DNA of 64,000 nt from Pontibacter sp. E15-1. GTDB lineage: Bacteria; Bacteroidota; Bacteroidia; Cytophagales; Hymenobacteraceae. The stretch is from NCBI RefSeq assembly GCF_022601975.1, contig NZ_JAKVIR010000007.1, forward strand, positions 45,954 through 109,953. Direction: 5' to 3'. The notes beneath the pieces are model-generated. The model made no database searches and was not told where the DNA came from. It saw nothing but the letters and a program-made list of their open reading frames with translations. Position numbers and translations under genes: made by a program. Shown here one piece after another: positions 18,252-27,336 of this stretch (its first letter is position 1; each line of letters opens with the position of its first letter).

Positions 18252-19514
18252 ATGAGGATACTTTATTTTCATCAGTACTTTAAAACCCGGGAAGGGTCGG
18301 GGGGAACACGCTCCTACGAGATGGCCAAGTACTTTGTGGAACAGGGACACCAGGTAACCATGGTGTATGGCCTGTCTGACAAGATCAAGTCGCCCCTCTC
18401 CGGGCCCTACGTGAACGGCAAAAGGCGCGGTAGCGTAGAGGGCATCGACCTAATCGAGTTTAACCTGAACTACTCCAACCGGCTCAACTTTTTGCAGCGG
18501 GCAATGGTTTTTCTCTCATTCTCTTTCAAGAGCATCAAAGTGGCGCTTCAGGAGGATTTCGATATCGCCTTTGCGACATCCACACCCCTGACGGCCGGTA
18601 TACCCGGCATCTTCATGAAGATGCTTGGCAAGAAGAAGCGCTTCGTGTTTGAGGTGCGCGACCTGTGGCCAGAACTGCCTCGGGAGATGGGCGTGATCAC
18701 GAACAAGCTGACCTTGTGGGCCATGGGTGTGCTGGAGCGCATGTCTTACAACAAGGCAGACGCTTGCGTGGCCCTCTCGCCTGGCATACAGGAGGGAATC
18801 CGGGCAAAGCTGAATGACAAGAGCAAACCGGTATACCTGGTGCCAAACGGCTGCGACCTTGACTTTCTGGTGCCTGGCCGGGAGCCGAAGACGAAAATAC
18901 CGATGGTGCGTGAAGACGACTTTGTGGCCATCTTCACGGGTGCGCATGGCATTGCCAACGGCTTGGATGCCGCGTTGGATGCCGCTCAGGTGCTCAAGCA
19001 AAAGGGGTATGGCGATAAGATAAAGCTGGTTTTTGTGGGAGACGGCATGCAGAAAGACCGTTTGATGCAACGCGCCAAGGGACAGCAACTCCATAACTGC
19101 ATTTTCCTGGATCCGGTATCCAAACAACACCTGATTACGTACCTGCATGCTGCCGATGTGGGACTGATGTTGCTGGCAAACATAAAGGCGTTTTACTATG
19201 GCACCTCTCCCAATAAGTTCTTCGACTATATATCGATGGGGATGCCGATACTGAACAACTACCCCGGCTGGCTGGCAGGTATGATCCAGGAGAACAACTG
19301 CGGGGTTGTCGTGCCGCCAAACGATGCCGAGGCCTTTGCCAATGCGTTGATTGAGATGTACCACAACAAGGAAAAACTTCCTGAGATGGGAGAAAATGCC
19401 CGGATGCTGGCTGAAAGAGAATTTGACAGAAAGAAATTGGCAAAAGAACTGCTGGAGGCGCTGGTTATGGATAAGCACGAATCCTTGAAAAAAGACGAAC
19501 TGGTAGAATGCTAA
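18252..19514 (+). CDS. GT4 family glycosyltransferase, WbuB-like
   Basis: 420 residues. The N-terminal loop (FHQYFKTREGSGGTRSYEMA) and the donor-binding segment GTSPNKFFDYISMGMPILNN are typical of the WbuB-type GT4 group, which often transfers an amino sugar to lipid-linked HexNAc. VRDLWPELP and LVPNGCDLDFL are further family signatures. The start is 4 bp after the heparinase-family stop, and its last 7 bases overlap the next gene (ATG at 19508), which indicates translational coupling with the phosphoglycosyl transferase. Confidence 0.9.
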   Translation: MRILYFHQYFKTREGSGGTRSYEMAKYFVEQGHQVTMVYGLSDKIKSPLSGPYVNGKRRGSVEGIDLIEFNLNYSNRLNFLQRAMVFLSFSFKSIKVALQEDFDIAFATSTPLTAGIPGIFMKMLGKKKRFVFEVRDLWPELPREMGVITNKLTLWAMGVLERMSYNKADACVALSPGIQEGIRAKLNDKSKPVYLVPNGCDLDFLVPGREPKTKIPMVREDDFVAIFTGAHGIANGLDAALDAAQVLKQKGYGDKIKLVFVGDGMQKDRLMQRAKGQQLHNCIFLDPVSKQHLITYLHAADVGLMLLANIKAFYYGTSPNKFFDYISMGMPILNNYPGWLAGMIQENNCGVVVPPNDAEAFANALIEMYHNKEKLPEMGENARMLAEREFDRKKLAKELLEALVMDKHESLKKDELVEC

Positions 19515-20134
19515 AATCACTCTTTGATAAAGTTGTTGCCGGCATGCTGCTACTCGTGCTGTTGCCCTTGTTTGGGGTGGTGTCGGTGATGGTGGCCGTA
19601 TTTATGGGATCCCCTGTGCTCTACAGCCAAAAGCGGCCAGGGCTGCATGGCAAAGTGTTCCGCATGTATAAGTTTCGGTCGATGACCGACGCCAGAGACG
19701 CGCAGGGGAACCTGTTGCCGAACAAAGACCGTTTAACTCCTTTCGGCAAGTTCCTGCGGAAAAGCAGCCTGGACGAGTTGCCGGGCCTGCTGAATGTGCT
19801 GAAAGGGGACATGAGCCTGGTGGGCCCAAGGCCGCTGCTGGTCGAGTATTTGCCGCTGTATTCGGCAGCACAGGCGAGGCGGCATGAGGTAAAACCCGGT
19901 ATCACGGGGTGGGCACAGGTAAACGGCCGCAACGCCATCAGTTGGGAGCAGAAGTTTGCATACGATGTTTGGTATGTCGAACACCAATCCTTTAAGCTCG
20001 ATCTCGAGATTCTGTATAAGACATTCCTGAAAGTGATGAAGAGCGAGGGCGTGAATTCGACGGAGAGCGTGACCATGCCGCCTTTCAAAGGCAATAGCCG
20101 GTTAGAGCAGGAAAAAGCCGCTCCGATCAACTAA
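19508..20134 (+). CDS. Undecaprenyl-phosphate sugar-1-phosphate transferase (PglC/WcaJ catalytic type)
   Basis: 208 residues, the size of the minimal monotopic phosphoglycosyl transferases such as PglC. One hydrophobic re-entrant segment (about residues 8-33) is followed by QKRPGLHGKVFRMYKFRSM, the DE dyad in SLDELPGLLNVLKGDMSLVG, GPRPLL and KPGITGWAQVNGRN. The family transfers a sugar-1-phosphate from a UDP-sugar to undecaprenyl phosphate and so starts each glycan repeat at the inner membrane. The adjacent bacillosamine-type genes suggest UDP-diNAcBac or a related diacetamido sugar as donor (inference). Confidence 0.93.
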   Translation: MLKSLFDKVVAGMLLLVLLPLFGVVSVMVAVFMGSPVLYSQKRPGLHGKVFRMYKFRSMTDARDAQGNLLPNKDRLTPFGKFLRKSSLDELPGLLNVLKGDMSLVGPRPLLVEYLPLYSAAQARRHEVKPGITGWAQVNGRNAISWEQKFAYDVWYVEHQSFKLDLEILYKTFLKVMKSEGVNSTESVTMPPFKGNSRLEQEKAAPIN

Positions 20135-20209
20135 AATCAGCCCTGACCCCAAACACCAAACGTTGTGTGGGGCTGGATGCTGTACAAATACAGTTACAGA
20201 TATAGTTTT

Positions 20210-20878
20210 ATGAAAAAATTACTCATAATCGGGTGTGGCAATGTCGGCGGGTTTATCGCCAACAACCTGGAGGAGTTTACAGGAGAGCGCTATGCGATAG
20301 AGGGTTTTCTGGACGATGACGCGCAGAAATGCGGGAAAGTGCTCTTTGGTTATCCGGTTCTCGGGAGCATCGACAAGATTAGCGAGTATGCCGCGGAAGT
20401 GGCGGTGGTGGTTTGCGTATCAAATCCCAGAATCCGGAAAAACATCCTCGACAAATTAAGCGCTTTCTCTACTATAAGTTTCCCGTCGTTCGTTTCCAGC
20501 CATGTATGGATCTCCAACAACATCCGGATTGGCAAAGGCGTGATTATATACCCTGGGGTAGCCATAAACTACAACACCAGTGTGGCTGATTTTTCGATCC
20601 TCAACATGAACTGTGCAATCGGTCACGACTGTCGTATCGGGAGATGCGCCACGCTGGCACCGGGAGTATCATTGGGCGGTTTCACTGTTTTAGAGAACTG
20701 TGTGGAAATGGGTATAAACGCCGCCACCGTGCAGGGCTCCCGGGTAGGGGAGAACAGTATAGTAGGTGGCATGGGTATGGTAACCCAGGAAATTCCGGCA
20801 AACTGCACAGCAGTTGGGGTTCCTGCGAAGCCTGTGAAATACCATAGTGATTATGTGGCTCTGAAGAGCGTAGGTTAA
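20210..20878 (+). CDS. NeuD/PglD-like sugar O/N-acyltransferase
   Basis: 222 residues from ATG 20210 (MKKLLIIGCGNVGGFI). Starting at 20165 would add 15 residues before the Rossmann beta strand and is less likely. The N-terminal Rossmann-like lobe (to about 85) is followed by a left-handed beta-helix of hexapeptide repeats (IRIGKGVIIYPGVAI, GHDCRIGRCATLAPG) with the catalytic-type His in AIGHD, and ends in VGVPAKPVKY. NeuD/PglD proteins acetylate a sugar amino or hydroxyl group with acetyl-CoA. A second paralogue follows 198 bp downstream. Confidence 0.88.
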   Translation: MKKLLIIGCGNVGGFIANNLEEFTGERYAIEGFLDDDAQKCGKVLFGYPVLGSIDKISEYAAEVAVVVCVSNPRIRKNILDKLSAFSTISFPSFVSSHVWISNNIRIGKGVIIYPGVAINYNTSVADFSILNMNCAIGHDCRIGRCATLAPGVSLGGFTVLENCVEMGINAATVQGSRVGENSIVGGMGMVTQEIPANCTAVGVPAKPVKYHSDYVALKSVG

Positions 20879-21076
20879 GCTTGAGTTTTAGAAGGTATGG
20901 CGCGTTGTATTTGCCGAAGGCGAATAATTTGCGTGTGACAGAAGGTTACGGCAAGTCGCACCATACGTAGCTTAGGCCTGAAGCAACCATTAAAAGATAT
21001 TATACTTTTCGGCAATCCGGCTTTTGTTGCTTTATTTAGCAGGATCTACTTAGTGTAGCATCTGTTAACGGGTTTT

Positions 21077-21724
21077 ATGAAAAGAATAGCTGTTTTTGGT
21101 GCCGGAGGGTTCGGTAAAGAGGTTGCCATGCTCATTGAACAAATCAACGCATCAGCCCCTGCCTGGCAGTTGATCGGATTCTTTGACGATGGCGTAGCCA
21201 AAAACGCAATCGTTAACGGGTATCCCAGCCTGGGTGGCGTGGCAGAGGTAAATAAGTTAGAAGAAACCACCGGCTTGCTGCTTGCAATCGGAGACCCCGG
21301 CATCAAAATGCGTATACATGCGCAAATAAGCAACCCGAAGGTATATTATCCTGTGCTGGTGCATCCCAATGTGCTGATGGGAAACAGTCAGTACCTGGAC
21401 ATCGGTGAAGGAAGCATCATAACTGCCGGAAACCTGCTTACAGTAAATATTAGGCTGGGGCGGCACGTGATCCTGAACCTGGCCTGCACTGTCGGCCACG
21501 ATGCCATACTTGAAGATTATACCTCTGTCATGCCGGGTGTAAACATCTCGGGAGGAGTTAAAATAGGAAAAGGAGTTTACATTGGCACTGGCGCTAAATT
21601 AATCAACCACACAGAGGTGGGGAGTCATACCATCATAGGGGCTGGGGCCGTGGTCGTCAAATCATTGCCCGCCCATTGTACGGCTGTGGGCGTGCCCGCA
21701 AGGCCGATAAAGTTTCACGCATAA
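21077..21724 (+). CDS. NeuD/PglD-like sugar acetyltransferase, second copy
   Basis: 215 residues with the same architecture as the preceding paralogue: a Rossmann start (MKRIAVFGAGGFGKEVAML) and a left-handed beta-helix with CTVGHDAILEDYTSVMPG, VNISGGVKIGKGVYIG and a closing VGVPARPIKF. The intact His in VGHD and the gene directly after it, a DegT aminotransferase starting 11 bp past its stop, make this copy the better candidate for PglD-type N-acetylation of a UDP-4-amino sugar (inference from order). Confidence 0.9.
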   Translation: MKRIAVFGAGGFGKEVAMLIEQINASAPAWQLIGFFDDGVAKNAIVNGYPSLGGVAEVNKLEETTGLLLAIGDPGIKMRIHAQISNPKVYYPVLVHPNVLMGNSQYLDIGEGSIITAGNLLTVNIRLGRHVILNLACTVGHDAILEDYTSVMPGVNISGGVKIGKGVYIGTGAKLINHTEVGSHTIIGAGAVVVKSLPAHCTAVGVPARPIKFHA

Positions 21725-21735
21725 CACAGGAAAGA

Positions 21736-22887
21736 ATGGATCAGAAAATATGGCTGTCCTCCCCGCACATGGGCGAGAATGAGTTTAACTTTGTAAAAGA
21801 GGCGTTCGACACCAACTGGATCGCGCCGCTGGGCCCAAACGTAGACGGGTTTGAGAATGACCTGGCAACATACCTGGGGCAGGGCACGCATGTGGCCGCC
21901 CTCAGCTCGGGCACCGCGGCCCTGCACCTTGCCCTGATATTGCTCGGCATACAGGCAGGAGATGAGGTGTTGTGCCAGTCCATGACTTTTTCGGCCTCAG
22001 CAAACCCTATTGCCTACCAGGGAGCCACGCCCATATTCGTGGACAGCGAAGCCCAAACCTGGAACATGTCTCCCGATTTTCTGGAGGCGGCCATTCAGGA
22101 TCGGATTCGGAAAGGCACCAAGCCAAAGGCCATTATCGTGGTGCACCTGTATGGCATGCCCGCCGACATGGACCGCATCATGGCGGTGGCAGACAAGCAT
22201 GCGATACCAGTTGTTGAAGATGCAGCCGAGGCCCTGGGGTCGATGTATAAAGGCCGTGCTTTGGGCACCTTTGGCGCCTTGAGTATCCTTTCCTTTAACG
22301 GCAACAAAATCATCACCACCTCAGGTGGTGGGGCACTTGTGTCTGCCAACGAGGAATGGATCAAGCAAGCCCGCTTTCTGGCCACACAGGCCCGCGACGC
22401 CGCCCCTCATTATCAGCATTCCCACATTGGGTATAACTACCGTATGAGTAACGTATGTGCAGGCATAGGCCGTGGCCAGATGGAAGTGCTTCCGTTAAGG
22501 GTGCAGCAACGCCGAAAGAACTTTGAGAGGTATAAAGAGGCATTCCGACTGTTGCCAGACGTGCAGTTGCAGCAGGAGCCAAATGAAGACTACTACTCCA
22601 ACAGGTGGCTAAGCGCGATTCTCGTCAACGACCACAATGGCGCTACCGTAGACCGGGAAACGCTCCGGCTGGCCCTGGAGAAGAAAAACATTGAGGCAAG
22701 GCCTCTCTGGAAGCCTATGCACTTACAGCCCGTGTTTGCCGGAACGCCTTTCTATGGTGACGGTACGTGTGAGCGTCTTTTCGAAAAAGGCCTTTGCTTG
22801 CCTTCCGGCTCAAATCTGTCGGAGGTGGACCTAAGCAGGGTAATGCAGGCATTGCAAGAATGCCTGAACCCAGGGGTAGTAGCCTAG
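21736..22887 (+). CDS. DegT/DnrJ/EryC1 family sugar aminotransferase (PglE-like)
   Basis: 383 residues from ATG 21736 (MDQKIWLSSPHMGENE). An in-frame start at 21676 would overlap the previous gene and is less likely. PLP-dependent type I fold: the opening SSPHMGENEFNFVKEAF, SSGTAALHLAL for phosphate binding, VVEDAAEALGS, and the PLP lysine in SFNGNKIITTSGGGAL. Enzymes of this kind aminate UDP-4-keto-6-deoxy sugars, in line with the CapD-like dehydratase gene downstream and the acetyltransferase upstream. A terminator follows at 22998-23034. Confidence 0.93.
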   Translation: MDQKIWLSSPHMGENEFNFVKEAFDTNWIAPLGPNVDGFENDLATYLGQGTHVAALSSGTAALHLALILLGIQAGDEVLCQSMTFSASANPIAYQGATPIFVDSEAQTWNMSPDFLEAAIQDRIRKGTKPKAIIVVHLYGMPADMDRIMAVADKHAIPVVEDAAEALGSMYKGRALGTFGALSILSFNGNKIITTSGGGALVSANEEWIKQARFLATQARDAAPHYQHSHIGYNYRMSNVCAGIGRGQMEVLPLRVQQRRKNFERYKEAFRLLPDVQLQQEPNEDYYSNRWLSAILVNDHNGATVDRETLRLALEKKNIEARPLWKPMHLQPVFAGTPFYGDGTCERLFEKGLCLPSGSNLSEVDLSRVMQALQECLNPGVVA

Positions 22888-23523
22888 CGTGTGGGGGCCT
22901 GTTCTCGATCAGGCGCTAAATAGCCTTCATAGCCATTAAACTGCTTTGATACCCAGTAGCGAACTGCGTCCCAATGTGTGTGAGCTATTTTCTCTTTTAA
23001 ACTTAGCCTTGGGTAATCAGGCTAAGTTTATTTTGTAACCATCCTCATCATATCCCAGGTTATTTTACTCATTTGTGTTAAAGTGTATTCTTTTGGATGC
23101 ATGCAACGTATAAGGTGCGTTGCGCGCATCTGTGGAGCGGTATGGAACCCTGTTAAATGGCTTGAAACTAATAAGTTTCAGTGCAGTTTATGCTTTTGCC
23201 AAAACCAAAACAAGGAAACAGGTTGACAGTGGTAATATATGTAAAATAAAATATAATGAATTATATATATAATTAGTCTTTTCTATGCACGTTTAGACAT
23301 AATGAGACGTTTTTTTTTTAAGCATTGAGTAAAAAATGATGCCCGTAGAGGCTAAAAAGGCCCATTTTATTATATACTTATAATTTAAATATATAATATT
23401 AAAAAAAATATGACATTTTCTAATTGTTGGCGTATATAGAAAACCAATTAAAAATAGTCATAAGAATTATAAATCTTGTTATGTTTTTGCGAAGGCAAAA
23501 CAAAATGATTTAAGCGAAATAGT
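22888..23523. other. Long AT-rich spacer upstream of the CapD-like gene
   Basis: 636 bp without a credible gene. After the terminator at 22998-23034 the base composition drops sharply, and 23200-23520 is mostly A and T with several A and T runs, including ten T at 23310-23319. It must hold the promoter of the gene at 23524. The stretch near 23481-23491 (TATGTTTTTG) resembles a -7 element only loosely. Confidence 0.6.
22998..23034 (+). terminator. Terminator after the DegT gene
   Basis: A perfect 12-bp stem (22998-23009 with 23019-23030) around a 9-nt loop is followed by TTTT. It lies about 110 bp after the aminotransferase stop and separates the main operon from the capD-like gene. Confidence 0.8.
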
Positions 23524-25470
23524 ATGAAAATTTTTCTACTGAAAAACTCCCTTCCCAACTGGATAATCCTGCTCATCGATCAAGTGATTGCAAGTTGGTC
23601 TTTTGCCCTGTCTTATTTCCTTATCTGGCAATTCGAATTCAATCAAATCCTTAAAGGTCATTTTCTGATTTTTATCTGTTTGTATGGCGTCGTGTCTGTC
23701 GGTATTTTTTACTTTATGCGGCTGCATACCGGACTGATTCGCTATTCCAGTATGGTTGATATTTACCGCATATTCGTGGCGGTTCTGTCATCCAGCGTGC
23801 TATATGGGGCCGTTGTCGCGTTGGCTGTTGCGCCTATCTATAACATCGAGTCCAACAACATATACCTTGTGCTGCTGGTAAACTTCTTCATCTCATCATC
23901 GCTGCTCATCATGCTAAGAATAGGCACTAAAAGTCTGTTTTTTTTTGTGAAGCGAAATACTAAAGACAAGAAAGAATGTGTGCTTATCTATGGCGCAAAC
24001 AGCAGCTCCATTCTGGTAAAGGAAGCTTTGGAGTCTAGTGGAATGGGGAAATTCGTTATCGCCGGATTTATAGACGAAGATCGCTCCAAAGGAAACAAAA
24101 GCATCCACCAGATTCGGATCTACCATACCAGCGAAATAGAGAAGCTGCACCGCAAGGCGCAGGTGAACAAACTGATCATGATGAGTGAGGACCTGCAGGC
24201 CGGGGCCAGAAAGCAACTGATCGACAAGTGCCTCGAGCTGAACATAAAAGTACTGACCGTGCCGCCAACCGCACAGTGGATGTCCGGGCAGTTGAAGCTG
24301 AACCAGCTGAAGAACCTGAAGATCGAGGACTTGCTGCAGCGGCCAATGATTAACCTGGAAAATCTGAAGGTAGCCAACGACTTGAAAGGCAAGCGCGTGC
24401 TGGTAACCGGGGGAGCCGGATCCATTGGCTCTGAAATTGTGCGGCAGGTGCTGAGCTGTGGCCCTGAGATGGTGGTGATCTGCGATCAGGCGGAGTCTCC
24501 CCTGCACCAGATGCAACTGGAGATGGAAGAGAAGTTTCCATCTGTAGAAATCAAAATCTGCATCGGCGATATCCGTGACTTCGACAGGATGTATAAACTC
24601 TTCAAAGCATACAGCCCTCAGGTGGTCTATCATGCCGCCGCCTACAAGCATGTGCCTATGATGGAAAACAACCCTTCGGAGGCGATCCTGACAAACATTC
24701 TCGGTACAAAAAACCTCGCGGATCTGGCTATCAGCTGTGATGTTGAGAAATTTGTGATGCTCTCCACAGATAAGGCTGTCAACCCGACCAATGTAATGGG
24801 TGCCTCCAAGCGAATCGCTGAGATTTATATTCAGTCGCTTAACAGCGTCAATCTGATAGATGCCGATATGCGCGGATTGAATGCTGCCACTATGCCTAAA
24901 ACCAAATTTATAACCACCCGCTTCGGGAATGTATTGGGCTCAAATGGTTCCGTTATACCGCACTTCCGTGCCCAGTTGGAGAAAGGCGGCCCCATAACGG
25001 TGACACACCCTGAAATCACGCGTTACTTCATGACGATCCCGGAGGCCGTGCAGCTGGTGCTGGAGGCAGGTACCATGGGGAATGGCGGCGAGATATTCGT
25101 TTTCGACATGGGCCAGCCGGTTAAAATCATTGACCTTGCCCACAAGATGGTGAAACTGGCCGGACTAACGCCCGGTGTTGATATAGAGATTGTATTCTCA
25201 GGCCTACGGCCAGGGGAGAAACTGTACGAAGAGCTTCTCAACAAGGAAGAACTCACCATTCCCACGCATCACCATAAGATCAAAATCTCAAAGGTGAGAA
25301 AGTATAAATATGCGCAAGTGGAGCTGGACGTGAAAGAGTTGCTTAGCCTCAACAAGAGCAACGACGATTACCGCTTCGTGAAAAAGATGAAAGAAATGGT
25401 GCCGGAGTACATCAGCAAAAACTCCAGATTTGAGGAGCTTGATGCTGCCATGCACTACAAAGGCCTTTAA
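23524..25470 (+). CDS. Membrane nucleotide-sugar 4,6-dehydratase (CapD/PglF/WbpM family)
   Basis: 648 residues, the length of full WbpM/PglF-type proteins. Four predicted membrane spans lie within about residues 12-140, followed by a CoA-binding-like Rossmann domain (CVLIYGANSSSILVKEAL), then an extended SDR domain from about residue 285 with GGAGSIGSEIVRQV and the active-site TDK in STDKAVNPTNVMGASKR, where Met replaces the usual Tyr. The family converts UDP-GlcNAc to UDP-4-keto-6-deoxy-GlcNAc at the inner membrane, the first step to bacillosamine-type sugars. It is in its own transcription unit, closed by a terminator at 25516-25560. Confidence 0.93.
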   Translation: MKIFLLKNSLPNWIILLIDQVIASWSFALSYFLIWQFEFNQILKGHFLIFICLYGVVSVGIFYFMRLHTGLIRYSSMVDIYRIFVAVLSSSVLYGAVVALAVAPIYNIESNNIYLVLLVNFFISSSLLIMLRIGTKSLFFFVKRNTKDKKECVLIYGANSSSILVKEALESSGMGKFVIAGFIDEDRSKGNKSIHQIRIYHTSEIEKLHRKAQVNKLIMMSEDLQAGARKQLIDKCLELNIKVLTVPPTAQWMSGQLKLNQLKNLKIEDLLQRPMINLENLKVANDLKGKRVLVTGGAGSIGSEIVRQVLSCGPEMVVICDQAESPLHQMQLEMEEKFPSVEIKICIGDIRDFDRMYKLFKAYSPQVVYHAAAYKHVPMMENNPSEAILTNILGTKNLADLAISCDVEKFVMLSTDKAVNPTNVMGASKRIAEIYIQSLNSVNLIDADMRGLNAATMPKTKFITTRFGNVLGSNGSVIPHFRAQLEKGGPITVTHPEITRYFMTIPEAVQLVLEAGTMGNGGEIFVFDMGQPVKIIDLAHKMVKLAGLTPGVDIEIVFSGLRPGEKLYEELLNKEELTIPTHHHKIKISKVRKYKYAQVELDVKELLSLNKSNDDYRFVKKMKEMVPEYISKNSRFEELDAAMHYKGL

Positions 25471-25515
25471 TCACACCAGCGAAAGCCTGTTATTACAGAA
25501 TTCTCCCTTTCAGAA

Positions 25516-25560
25516 AGCTTCTGTCCGCTCTGTTTTAGCACTGCGGGCAGAGGCTTTTTT
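25516..25560 (+). terminator. Terminator after the CapD-like gene
   Basis: A 13-bp stem with two G-U pairs (25516-25528 with 25543-25555) is followed by a T run. It lies between convergent genes. Confidence 0.8.
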
Positions 25561-25604
25561 CTATACCCCCCAAGTCTATACCTCACAAAAACAGCGGAAA
25601 AACC

Positions 25605-26882
25605 TTAATGCTGTATAGCTGGCAACACCTGACCCCTCACTTCGCCAAAGCCTACCCGGATGCCGTTGAGTTCGCAATGGCCCCGCATAATCACGGTATC
25701 ATAATCCTGGATGAACTGGCGCTCCGAGCCATCTGGCAATTGCAGCGGTTGTGTGCCGCGCCATGTCAGTTCCAGCATTGAGCCATAGGCCTCCTGCCGC
25801 GCCCCGCTGACTGTGCCCGAGGCATAGAGGTCACCGACCATTATATTGCAGCCATTGCTGCTCTGGTGGGCCAACTGCTGTGCCATACTCCAGTACATGT
25901 GTTTAAAGTTTGTGTGGCTGATGGTGCTGGCCGCTTTGTGCTGTGGCTGGAGCAGAACCTCCAGGTGGATGTCGTAATTCCGGTTTCCGAGGGCTTCGAG
26001 GTTAGGCAGCGGCTTGGGGATTTGCTCCGGCCCCTTCACCCGGAATGGTTCCAGCGCATCCAGGGTGACGACCCAGGGAGAAACAGAAGAAGCGAAGCTT
26101 TTCGCCAGGAATGGCCCCAACGGCACGTATTCCCATGTCTGTATGTCCCGTGCCGACCAGTCATTGAACAATACAAGCCCGAAGATATACTCCTCTGCCT
26201 CGTAGGGCGTGATGCTTTGCCCCAAAGGCGTTTCCTTGCCAGTGATGAAGGCTACCTCAAGCTCAAAGTCTAGTTGCTGGGAAGGTCCGAAGGTCGGGGT
26301 ATCCTGATCTGCTGCCTTTGTCTGCCCTTTGGGCCTGTGGATAGGTGTGCCCGATACCACGATGGAGGAGGCTCTGCCATGATAGCCGACAGGCAGGTGT
26401 TTCCAGTTAGGTAGGAGCGCGGTCTCCGGGTCGCGGAACATGGTGCCCACGTTGGTGGCATGCTCCAGGCTACTGTAAAAATCGGTATAGTTCGGTACTT
26501 TTACGGGCATATGCATCGTGGCCTCGCTCTGCAGCACCAGGCATTCCCGAATCAACTCACTGTCCCCGCTGATCTCCTCATTGTTGTTGCGCAGCAACTC
26601 CGACACCCGGTTGCGAACCGCCCGCCAGACAGGTTTTCCCATCGCGATAAAGTCGTTCAGGACAGGGCGGTGAAACACGTTTGGGTCGAAGTCAATCAGC
26701 TCGAAGAAGTTGTGTCGGCCCAGCACGCACAGATCCAGGATATACTCCCCGATGGCCACCCCCACGCGCGGGTCCCTGTCTGGGGTGCTGAAAATGCCGA
26801 ATGGCAGGTTTTGGATAGGGAAGTCACTTTCGGGGGCTATCTCTATCCAGGAATGGAGATGCGGATCATTCGCTCGTATCAT
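25605..26882 (-). CDS. fahA: Fumarylacetoacetase
   Basis: 425 residues, as expected for the enzyme that splits 4-fumarylacetoacetate to fumarate and acetoacetate, the last step of tyrosine/homogentisate catabolism. The N-terminal SH3-like domain (FPIQNLPFGIFS) is followed by the FAH catalytic domain with YTDFYSSLEHATNVGTMFR, PVGYHGRASSIVVSG, DFELEVAFITG, NDWSARDIQTWEYVPLGPF and GDLYASGTVSG. The acid and His residues of these motifs hold the metal and form the catalytic site. It stands alone and opposite to the neighbouring units; no other tyrosine-pathway gene is nearby. Confidence 0.95.
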   Translation of the reverse strand: MIRANDPHLHSWIEIAPESDFPIQNLPFGIFSTPDRDPRVGVAIGEYILDLCVLGRHNFFELIDFDPNVFHRPVLNDFIAMGKPVWRAVRNRVSELLRNNNEEISGDSELIRECLVLQSEATMHMPVKVPNYTDFYSSLEHATNVGTMFRDPETALLPNWKHLPVGYHGRASSIVVSGTPIHRPKGQTKAADQDTPTFGPSQQLDFELEVAFITGKETPLGQSITPYEAEEYIFGLVLFNDWSARDIQTWEYVPLGPFLAKSFASSVSPWVVTLDALEPFRVKGPEQIPKPLPNLEALGNRNYDIHLEVLLQPQHKAASTISHTNFKHMYWSMAQQLAHQSSNGCNIMVGDLYASGTVSGARQEAYGSMLELTWRGTQPLQLPDGSERQFIQDYDTVIMRGHCELNGIRVGFGEVRGQVLPAIQH

Positions 26883-27000
26883 GTTGTCCGTGCAAGAGGT
26901 TCAGTATGTAAATATAGTTTTTTTGCCCGGATGGGAAAGGCTTTTATGGGGTTTAAGTCCACTTGAAAAGGCCTGACAAAGCGGAGGTATGGATCAGGCG

Positions 27001-27038
27001 AAAAAAAAAGCGGGTATGGCTTTACACCACACCCGCTT
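27001..27038 (-). terminator. Terminator of the mrp-nifU unit
   Basis: Read on the minus strand, AAGCGGGT pairs with ACCCGCTT (27031-27038 with 27008-27015), followed by a run of eight or more T. It lies just downstream of the NifU-domain gene. Confidence 0.8.
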
Positions 27039-27060
27039 CAACAAAGGTTTTTTACCGAAT

Positions 27061-27330
27061 CTATACCGAAAGCGGCATCATGTTCACGGCTTCCACAGAT
27101 TTGATCTCCGGCACCGCTTTCAGCACCGACTGCTCTACGCCAGCTTTCAGTGTCATGGTAGACATGGGGCAGGAGCCGCAGGCGCCCAGCAATTCTAGTT
27201 TCAGCACCATATCGTCTGTTATCTCCAGCACTTTTACATTGCCTCCGTCTGCTTCGAGGTATGGCCTGATCTGGTCGAGGGCACCTTCTACACGGAGCAT
27301 GAAATCTTGATCTACGTTTATGGCTGCCAT
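27061..27330 (-). CDS. NifU C-terminal domain (Nfu-type) Fe-S scaffold protein
   Basis: 89 residues, a single Nfu domain. The paired cysteines of the family are in LGACGSCPMSTMTLK (C-x-x-C), where two subunits bridge a [4Fe-4S] cluster. DQIRPYLEADGGNVKVLEI is the usual N-terminal signature. It starts 6 bp after the mrp stop, so the two are co-transcribed and probably work together in carrying Fe-S clusters to target proteins. Confidence 0.93.
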   Translation of the reverse strand: MAAINVDQDFMLRVEGALDQIRPYLEADGGNVKVLEITDDMVLKLELLGACGSCPMSTMTLKAGVEQSVLKAVPEIKSVEAVNMMPLSV

Positions 27331-27336
27331 TATCTT

